DNA of 64,000 nt from Streptomyces abyssalis (GTDB taxonomy: Bacteria > Actinomycetota > Actinomycetes > Streptomycetales > Streptomycetaceae). The stretch spans positions 783,540 to 847,539 of the forward strand of contig NZ_LJGT01000038.1 in assembly GCF_001751365.1 (NCBI RefSeq), given 5' to 3'. The notes beneath the pieces were generated by a model. It was given only the letters and a program-made list of their open reading frames with translations. It had not been told where the DNA came from and ran no database searches. Shown here piece after piece: positions 25,892-31,368 of the stretch. The translations under genes and the position numbers were made by a program. Each line of letters opens with the position of its first letter. Position 1 is the first letter of the stretch.

Positions 25892-26547
25892 TCGGCGGGC
25901 AGGACGGGCCAGGGCCCGGCGGCGACGGCGGGCCGGACGGCGGCATCCGCGTCCTGCTGGCGGACGACGAGCATCTGATCCGGGGCGCGCTGGCCGCGCT
26001 GCTCGCCCTGGAGGAGGACCTCACGATCGTCGCCGAGGCGGCGTCCGGTCCGGAGGCGGTGGCGATGGCCCGTGCGCACGCGCCCGATGTGGCCGTACTG
26101 GATCTGCAGATGCCCGGCGCCGACGGCGTACAGGTCGCGACGGAGCTGCGTGACCAACTGCCCGCGTGCCGGACCATGATCGTGACGAGTCACGCGCGGC
26201 CGGGTCATCTCAAGCGTGCGCTCGCGGCGGGCGTGCGGGGCTTCGTGCCGAAGACCGCCTCGGCACAGCAGCTCGCGGAGATCATCCGGGCCGTGCACGG
26301 GGGAACGCGTTACGTGGACCCGGAGTTGGCGGCGGACGCGATCAGTACGGGCGACTCGCCCCTCACCGCACGTGAGACGGAGTTGCTGGCGCTGGCGGCC
26401 AACGGGGCTCCGGTCGCGGAGATCGCGGAGCGTGTCTCGCTCACACCGGGGACGGTGCGCAACTACCTCTCGGCGGCGACCGCGAAGCTGGGCGCCGAGA
26501 ACCGCCATGCGGCCGCGCGGATGGCTCGCGAGCGGGGCTGGCTCTAG
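25888..26547 (+). CDS. LuxR/NarL-type response regulator
   Basis: A 219-residue protein. The receiver domain (VLLADDEHLIRGALAALL, phospho-acceptor Asp72 in VAVLDLQMPG, Lys in FVPKTAS) is followed by a GerE/LuxR HTH (LTARETELLALAANGAPVAE ... TVRNYLS). It pairs with the upstream kinase (start and stop overlap) and most likely controls the co-transcribed ABC-2 exporter. The first 19 residues are Gly/Asp-rich and unusual. Confidence 0.93.
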   Translation: MIGGQDGPGPGGDGGPDGGIRVLLADDEHLIRGALAALLALEEDLTIVAEAASGPEAVAMARAHAPDVAVLDLQMPGADGVQVATELRDQLPACRTMIVTSHARPGHLKRALAAGVRGFVPKTASAQQLAEIIRAVHGGTRYVDPELAADAISTGDSPLTARETELLALAANGAPVAEIAERVSLTPGTVRNYLSAATAKLGAENRHAAARMARERGWL

Positions 26548-26704
26548 GGGGGTTCCGGGGCGCCGTGGACGTGCCGCGTGGCAGCCTCCGCGCCCAACAC
26601 CCCACACAGGCGGGCGAATTCGGACTATTCAGAGCCCGGGACCTCAAGGCGGGGCAAGCATTCCGGAGCCGGATATTCTTCTCTATCTCTTGCTTACCCC
26701 TATG

Positions 26705-26739
26705 CCAATTCTCAAAGATTGAGGTTTACTTGAGATTGG
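26705..26739. promoter_or_regulatory. inverted repeat over the cluster promoter
   Basis: CCAATTCTCAA and TTGAGATTGG are reverse complements apart from one extra T. The right arm contains the -35 hexamer TTGAGA. It is a candidate operator for the cluster regulator encoded at the other end of the cluster. Confidence 0.5.
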
Positions 26740-26759
26740 CGAGCGGAAGGCCGTATAGA
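26730..26759 (+). promoter_or_regulatory. candidate promoter of the linaridin-like operon
   Basis: TTGAGA, 18-bp spacer, TATAGA. It is the best sigma70/HrdB-type match in the region upstream of the precursor genes and points towards them. Confidence 0.5.
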
Positions 26760-26922
26760 GAACCTGACCAGTAACATATTGGTCCAGGCCACAGTCACCC
26801 GTGGCATAAAGCTGCCCCGCCGCATTGCAGCAAACTGTCACGGATTCCTCTTCTGCCGCGCATCCCGTGCTGGCATCTTCATCCCTGCGGAAGCGAACCT
26901 GGGCATTCACGGGGAGGCAAGC

Positions 26923-26997
26923 GTGCGCAAGACCCGCTTCGCTGCAGTTTACGGTGACGACCGAAAGCTCAAACGACGGGGGACCCGCGCCCGGTGA
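26923..26997 (+). CDS. possible 24-residue basic leader peptide
   Basis: GTG start preceded by GGGGAGG with a 5-nt gap, an unusually good ribosome site. The product is 24 residues, 9 of them Arg or Lys, and hydrophilic. Its TGA overlaps a GTG (26994) that opens a longer in-frame version of the first precursor gene (83 instead of 57 residues). It may be an upstream ORF that sets translation of the precursor, or chance. No similarity is recognised. Confidence 0.3.
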   Translation: MRKTRFAAVYGDDRKLKRRGTRAR

Positions 26998-27071
26998 CCA
27001 CCCTGAGCTTCCTGGCTTCGACCACTTTCGCGAGGAACAGCCAGTCACGTCTCACAAGCTCGGAGGAATCC

Positions 27072-27245
27072 ATGCTGGAAGAGAAGCTGAACCTTCAAAT
27101 TCAGGACCAGCTCCACGAGGAGCACGCCGGCGAGATCGCCGAAGAGGCGGCTCCGGTCCTCGCCACCCCCGCGCTCGCGGGTGCCTTCGTCGGCGGCGCG
27201 GCCGTCGTGACGGGCGCGTACGCCGCCGGCAAGGCCGTGGGCTGA
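27072..27245 (+). CDS. linaridin-like RiPP precursor peptide 1
   Basis: This 57-residue peptide has a GGAGG ribosome site 6 nt before the ATG. Residues 1-27 form an acidic, amphipathic leader. The linaridin hallmark PxxxTP is present as PVLATP (residues 28-33), in the same place as PAMATP of the cypemycin precursor. By that analogy cleavage would follow Leu30 and release a 27-residue core starting ATPALAGAFVGGAAVV. The core is hydrophobic and Gly/Ala/Val-rich with GxxxG spacing. It has no Cys and no Ser, and only two Thr (32, 47). An in-frame GTG at 26994 would add 26 residues but is less likely. Confidence 0.75.
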   Translation: MLEEKLNLQIQDQLHEEHAGEIAEEAAPVLATPALAGAFVGGAAVVTGAYAAGKAVG

Positions 27246-27284
27246 CCACTGGCACATTTCCCGGCCGGCCGACTCGGTCCGGCC

Positions 27285-27312
27285 GTCTGTCCCTACATCC
27301 GGAGAGACAGAC
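27285..27312 (+). terminator. hairpin between the two precursor genes
   Basis: 7-bp stem GTCTGTC / GACAGAC with a 14-nt loop. It is probably an mRNA-stabilising or processing hairpin rather than a full terminator. Confidence 0.35.
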
Positions 27313-27348
27313 GCTCCGGGTGATCCAGAACAGAACAGGAGTGCGCAC

Positions 27349-27528
27349 ATGAACGATGTGACTTCGCACATCAACGCGTCAGCGGAGCTCGCTTCCGTCG
27401 AGATCACCGACGCCGAGGGTGTCGTCTTCACCGACTACACCCCGGTGATGGGCACCCCCGGCGCCTTCCTCGGCGGCGTCGCCATCGCCTCGGCGACGGT
27501 TGCGGCCTTCGAGCAGGGCCAGGGCTGA
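27349..27528 (+). CDS. linaridin-like RiPP precursor peptide 2
   Basis: This 59-residue peptide has ACAGGAG upstream of the ATG. The leader (residues 1-34) is acidic, and PVMGTP (32-37) repeats the PxxxTP motif. The predicted 25-residue core starts GTPGAFLGGVAIASATVAAF. It shares the GAF(V/L)GG(A/V)A block with peptide 1 but differs elsewhere, so the two may act as a pair. Only Thr36, Ser48 and Thr50 are available for dehydration; there is no Cys. The leader sequence differs greatly from that of peptide 1. Confidence 0.72.
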   Translation: MNDVTSHINASAELASVEITDAEGVVFTDYTPVMGTPGAFLGGVAIASATVAAFEQGQG

Positions 27529-27848
27529 TCTGATCCCGGCTCCGACCCGCTGATCAATCGGCCACGTGGTACCCCCTTCTGCGCGGCCGGATGAACTCGG
27601 GGCTCTGCCCGGTCGGCCGGTCCTGACACCGGCCGACCGGGTAACACCATCATCGATGAAGATTTCTTTCAAGTCGGCCCAGACCAACTGCCGCGCATTT
27701 CCTTACTCTTTGCCGATTCTCCGCACCTGTCTTCACGCTCGTCCGCAAACGAGTCCTTGCGTCTGATTTCGCACCACGCCCTTTCTGCCTTTCATCCCTT
27801 TTCAGACCGCCACCCCCCACCCGGTACCCCGGCACCGAGGAGACCGAC
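27529..27848. other. 320-bp leader between precursor and enzyme genes
   Basis: Contains the long hairpin at 27608-27641 and then pyrimidine-rich DNA up to the GAGGAG ribosome site of the next gene. I searched it for a third PxxxTP precursor and found none. Confidence 0.6.
27608..27641 (+). terminator. strong attenuator hairpin between precursor and biosynthetic genes
   Basis: Perfect 14-bp stem CCCGGTCGGCCGGT / ACCGGCCGACCGGG with a 6-nt loop. It would stop most transcripts after the precursor genes, giving more precursor than enzyme, as is common in RiPP operons. Confidence 0.8.
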
Positions 27849-29753
27849 GTGAAATCGCTTGCCAAAAAGCTGACCTCGACATTTCTCGGGCCGGTCCCGA
27901 TCTCCCGCAGTCGGGCGCTTGCCGTTTCCGAGCGGCTGACGGCGGTGACGTCCCTCACGTCGAGTCTCGAATACATCACCCACCAGCGGCAGATACGCCG
28001 CGGCGGGCTCAACGACTGGACCATTGCGCGCGGCATGCACGCGTCGTCGACGCGGCCGACCCGGCGCATCCTGGACACCGTCGGAAACCCGAGGACGACG
28101 CGTGCGCTGCACATCGGGCGAATTGCGGCCGCTGCGGCGCTGCTCGCGCCCGGCAACGCCCGCTGGCGTGGCGCCGCCAACATGTTCCTCGGGCTGAGCA
28201 ACGCGGCCCTCTACCCGCGGCACCGCTACGGGACCGACGGCTCCGACCAGGTCTCCTCGTTCGTGCAGACGGCTGCCGGGCTCGCCCGGCTCTCCCGCCA
28301 GCCCGCGGTGCAGGACGCCCTGTTGTGGTACGTCGCGCTGCAGGCCAACCTCTCGTACCTGGTCTCCGGCTGGGTGAAGCTGCTGGGGGAGCCCTGGCGG
28401 GACGGTTCCGCGCTCAACGGCATCATGCGCACCCGTACGTACGGTCACGAGGGCATGTGGAACCTCACCAACCGCTACCCCGTGCCCGCCCGTTACCTGG
28501 CGCACGGCGTGCTGGCGCTGGAGTGCCTGTTCCCGGTTGCGTACCTCAAGGGCGGCGCGCTCGCACGGCCCGTCATGGCGAGCGCCGCGGCGTTCCACGT
28601 GGCCAACGGCTACTTCATGGGGCTCGGCCGCTTCATCACCGCGTTCGAGGCGATGCACCCGATGGTCGCCTACACCAGCGCCCCCAAGGACCACCCCGCG
28701 GTGGCCGGACGCGACGACCGGATGCTGAAGGCAACGGCCGCCATGGCCGCCACCGGTGTGACCATTGCCGGTTTTCTCGCGGCGATGCGCCGCATGCGGG
28801 CCACGGACCCGTGGCCGCACGGCAAGGTGCTCACCACGCGGCACGGCAACGAACTGCACTACAACGAGCGGGTGTCGGAGGACACGAAGGCGCCCGTGCT
28901 GGTCTTCGGGACCGGAATGATCTCCACGACCGAGCACTTCGGCTGGATCACCGACAAGCTGGTCGAGGAGAGCGACTACGGGATCATCTCCTACAGCCGG
29001 GCCGGCTACGGGCCGAGCAAGCGCCGCAGCACCGGCACGTACACCCTGCAGGAGTCCGTGGACGACCTGATCGACCTTGTGCGGAACGGGGTTGCGGCAG
29101 ACCGCGACGTATACCTCGTCGGGCACTCCCTCGGCGGTGAGATCGGGCGGCGCGCGGCCCTCGAACTCGGCGACCGTATCCGTGGCGTGATCTACCTCGA
29201 CAGCTCCCACCCGGACGAGCTGACCCGGTCCAAGCAGCAGCAGGAAGCGGCCGACCGGCTCAAGGACGGCCTGAACATGTTCACCCGCAGCCTGCAGACC
29301 GGCCTCGGCGCCACCCTCGTACGTCCCAAGTGGGTGCACGACCTGCCGGCCGAGGTGCGCAGCCGCGCCTTCGCCCAGTACGCCGACAGCAGGCTGTGGC
29401 GGGCCGGAATGCGTGAATGGGACGCCACGGAGGACGACTTCCGCCGCTTCAGCGGCGACCTTCCGGCGGTCGGCGCGCACGCGCTCGTGCTGTCGGCGCA
29501 GCGGACAGTGGACCGCGACCCCGAACAGCTGCTGATGCACAACGAACTCGGCGCGGCACACCGCGGAGAGGGACGGGTCGTCCGCAACTCCGTGATCGAG
29601 GGGGCCGACCACGACACGATGCTCACCGACGCACGCCTCGGCGGGGACGTGGGGCGCCGGATCCTCGACTTCCTGCGGGAGGTCGAGGGCCTGCACGGCG
29701 AAGAGGGCCGTACCGGCGGGAGCAAGGGCAACCAGTCCAAGGAGGCACGATGA
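27849..29753 (+). CDS. HTTM-domain / alpha-beta hydrolase fusion, linaridin H-like enzyme
   Basis: The 634-residue protein has two parts. Residues 1-310 form a polytopic membrane domain of the HTTM (vitamin-K-carboxylase-like) type, with YVALQANLSYLVSGWVKLLG and LEYITHQ. Residues about 320-630 form an alpha/beta hydrolase with the nucleophile elbow VGHSLGGE (Ser427) and a C-terminal His588 in GADHDTM. Such fusions are, as I recall, the H proteins of linaridin clusters (CypH/LinH), implicated with the L protein in Thr dehydration and, in one pathway, in forming D-residues. The GTG start follows GAGGAG. Its stop overlaps the next gene in ATGA. Confidence 0.82.
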   Translation: MKSLAKKLTSTFLGPVPISRSRALAVSERLTAVTSLTSSLEYITHQRQIRRGGLNDWTIARGMHASSTRPTRRILDTVGNPRTTRALHIGRIAAAAALLAPGNARWRGAANMFLGLSNAALYPRHRYGTDGSDQVSSFVQTAAGLARLSRQPAVQDALLWYVALQANLSYLVSGWVKLLGEPWRDGSALNGIMRTRTYGHEGMWNLTNRYPVPARYLAHGVLALECLFPVAYLKGGALARPVMASAAAFHVANGYFMGLGRFITAFEAMHPMVAYTSAPKDHPAVAGRDDRMLKATAAMAATGVTIAGFLAAMRRMRATDPWPHGKVLTTRHGNELHYNERVSEDTKAPVLVFGTGMISTTEHFGWITDKLVEESDYGIISYSRAGYGPSKRRSTGTYTLQESVDDLIDLVRNGVAADRDVYLVGHSLGGEIGRRAALELGDRIRGVIYLDSSHPDELTRSKQQQEAADRLKDGLNMFTRSLQTGLGATLVRPKWVHDLPAEVRSRAFAQYADSRLWRAGMREWDATEDDFRRFSGDLPAVGAHALVLSAQRTVDRDPEQLLMHNELGAAHRGEGRVVRNSVIEGADHDTMLTDARLGGDVGRRILDFLREVEGLHGEEGRTGGSKGNQSKEAR

Positions 29754-30424
29754 CAACCACACCGGGCGGAGTACGTTCCGTTCTCTCGCGCGCCTTCACC
29801 GGGCCGGGCGGTCTCACCCGTGCCGCGGGGGCGGCCCTGCTGCTCGGCACGCTCTCGGCGCAGCACCCGAACCCGCTGTTCAACAGGGCGCAGAAGATCG
29901 ACATCTTCTCGGGGCTCTTCCCCAACTGGCGGTTCTTCGCGCCCACTCCGGCTCAGCACGACTACCACATCCTCTACCGGACGCTGAACCGCGAGGGGGA
30001 GACCTCCTCCTGGCGGATGGTGGAGGTCATCGTGGGCCGCAAGCTCCCGCAGATCTTCTGGTTCCCGGGACGGCGGCCCGAGAAGGCGATCTTCGACATC
30101 GTCACCGAACTCATCACCCAGCTGGACAAGGGTTTCAGCGGGATGATGAAGCTGCCCTCCTACCGGATGCTGTGCGCGTTCCTGCGGCACCGCATCCGTG
30201 AGGACGGAAGGGCAGAGGGCGTGAAGGGCTTCCAGTTCACGCTCGTAAGGGCCACCGGCTTCGAGGAGTCCGATCCGGAGGTCGTCTTCGTCTCCCCGTA
30301 CACCCCGATGACGGGGCCGGGGGAGACAGCGGGCGGCGACGGCGGTGCCTCGGGTTGGGGACCGTCCTACGACTCACACATAAGGGACGACTCACGCGGG
30401 GAAGTACCCGCACAGCCGGCCTGA
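29750..30424 (+). CDS. membrane-associated FAP-motif protein, linaridin L-like partner
   Basis: A 224-residue protein with an N-terminal hydrophobic segment (LTRAAGAALLLGTL) and the motif FPNWRFFAPTPAQHDYHILY, followed by a basic globular part and a disordered acidic tail. The WxxFAPxP motif is characteristic of proteins partnered with HTTM proteins (DUF5819/SdpA-like). By gene order it corresponds to CypL/LinL. It is translationally coupled to the H-like gene by ATGA and the two probably form a membrane complex. No catalytic residues can be named. Confidence 0.68.
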   Translation: MTTTPGGVRSVLSRAFTGPGGLTRAAGAALLLGTLSAQHPNPLFNRAQKIDIFSGLFPNWRFFAPTPAQHDYHILYRTLNREGETSSWRMVEVIVGRKLPQIFWFPGRRPEKAIFDIVTELITQLDKGFSGMMKLPSYRMLCAFLRHRIREDGRAEGVKGFQFTLVRATGFEESDPEVVFVSPYTPMTGPGETAGGDGGASGWGPSYDSHIRDDSRGEVPAQPA

Positions 30425-30454
30425 TCAGCACCGTTCCCGGAAGGGGTCAAGCAC

Positions 30455-30547
30455 ATGTCCACTGGCTCGATCATCATCTCCGTCATCGCGATCATCATCG
30501 TCGCGGCCATCGCTCTGAACGTCTCGAAGAACAGCAAGAAGAAGTAG
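30455..30547 (+). CDS. 30-residue single-helix membrane peptide
   Basis: ATG with GGAAGGGG upstream; the product is 30 residues. It has a short polar N-terminus, one Ile/Val/Ala-rich membrane helix (residues 5-22) and a Lys/Asn/Ser tail ending in KKK, so N-out/C-in topology is expected. It is too short for most gene callers. Position and size recall the small cypI gene of the cypemycin cluster. It could assist the H/L membrane complex or provide immunity; neither is shown. Confidence 0.7.
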   Translation: MSTGSIIISVIAIIIVAAIALNVSKNSKKK

Positions 30548-30602
30548 GCACGGGCCCCGGCAAGCGGAAGGCCGCACATCACGACACCGAGAGGGGGCCC
30601 TG

Positions 30603-31361
30603 ATGAGCTCTGTGGACGACATAGGCTACGGACGGCAGTTCGGAGACTTCTACGACCGGATCTTCCCGAGCGGCGCCTACACCGAGCCGACCGTGCGCAA
30701 GCTCGCCTCCCTGCACCCCAGCCCCGGTGAACGCGCCCTGGAACTCGGCGTGGGCACCGGCCGGGTGGCGATACCCCTGGCCCAACGGGCCTTTCCCGTC
30801 ACCGGCGTCGACTCCTCGCCCGAGATGCTGGAGCAGCTGAGAGAGAAGTCGAAGGAGGCAGGCGCGGACGTCGAGGCGGTGCACGGCGACATCCGCAAGT
30901 ACACGGACGAGGCGCAGTACGGCCTGGTCTACTGCGTCTGCGCGACCCTCTCGATGATCCTGGACGCCGACGACCAGCGGGCCACGATCCAGGCGGCCGC
31001 CGACCGGCTCGCTCCCGGCGGCGTCCTCGTGGTCGAGACGTCGAACCCGGGGGGCCTGCGGGTACTGCACGAAGGCCGGCAGCGCACCTCGTACTTCATT
31101 CCCTACCCGGAGCCGAACACGGGCCTGCTGACGTACTCCACCGTCTTCGAGGACAAGAGTCTGTGGCACGCGTCGCACATCTGGTTCGAGGACGGCAAGT
31201 CCTCGGTCGGCTCCGAACTCGCCCGGCTCACCACCCCGGAGGAGGTGGACGAGTACGCGGCAGCCGCCGGCCTGAAGCCGGTCGACCGCTGGGCGGACTG
31301 GGAGGAGACGCCGTACGCCGACGACTCCCCCATGTTCGTCACCACCTACACGGCGAGGTGA
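30603..31361 (+). CDS. SAM-dependent methyltransferase, linaridin M-like
   Basis: A 252-residue class I methyltransferase. Motif I is ALELGVGTGRVAIPLA, the acidic residue binding ribose is in VTGVDSSPEML, and motif IV is near GLVYCVCATLSMI. In cypemycin-type pathways the M enzyme dimethylates the alpha-amine of the cleaved core, which here would be Ala31 or Gly35 of the two precursors. The 5' end is 55 bp after the small membrane gene, and it is followed within 8 bp by the transporter. Confidence 0.83.
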   Translation: MSSVDDIGYGRQFGDFYDRIFPSGAYTEPTVRKLASLHPSPGERALELGVGTGRVAIPLAQRAFPVTGVDSSPEMLEQLREKSKEAGADVEAVHGDIRKYTDEAQYGLVYCVCATLSMILDADDQRATIQAAADRLAPGGVLVVETSNPGGLRVLHEGRQRTSYFIPYPEPNTGLLTYSTVFEDKSLWHASHIWFEDGKSSVGSELARLTTPEEVDEYAAAAGLKPVDRWADWEETPYADDSPMFVTTYTAR

Positions 31362-31368
31362 CACCGGC

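Larger units (their letters stand above)
26548..27071. other. 524-bp upstream region of the linaridin-like cluster
   Basis: The base composition drops from about 70% GC to a visibly AT-richer stretch (26630-26860), consistent with acquired DNA or a regulatory region. It contains a candidate promoter (26730-26759) overlapping an inverted repeat (26705-26739), two weak palindromes (26766-26784 and 26788-26805), and a 24-codon ORF with a strong ribosome site (26923-26997). No larger gene is credible. Confidence 0.6.

Noticed and set aside
27529..27848. Search for a third precursor peptide
   Set aside because: No ORF with a PxxxTP motif and ribosome site in this interval; the sequence is dominated by the hairpin and pyrimidine-rich leader.
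27849..29753. Frameshift or gene fusion error in the HTTM-hydrolase gene
   Set aside because: The frame is continuous without codon anomalies, and HTTM-hydrolase fusions are expected in linaridin clusters.
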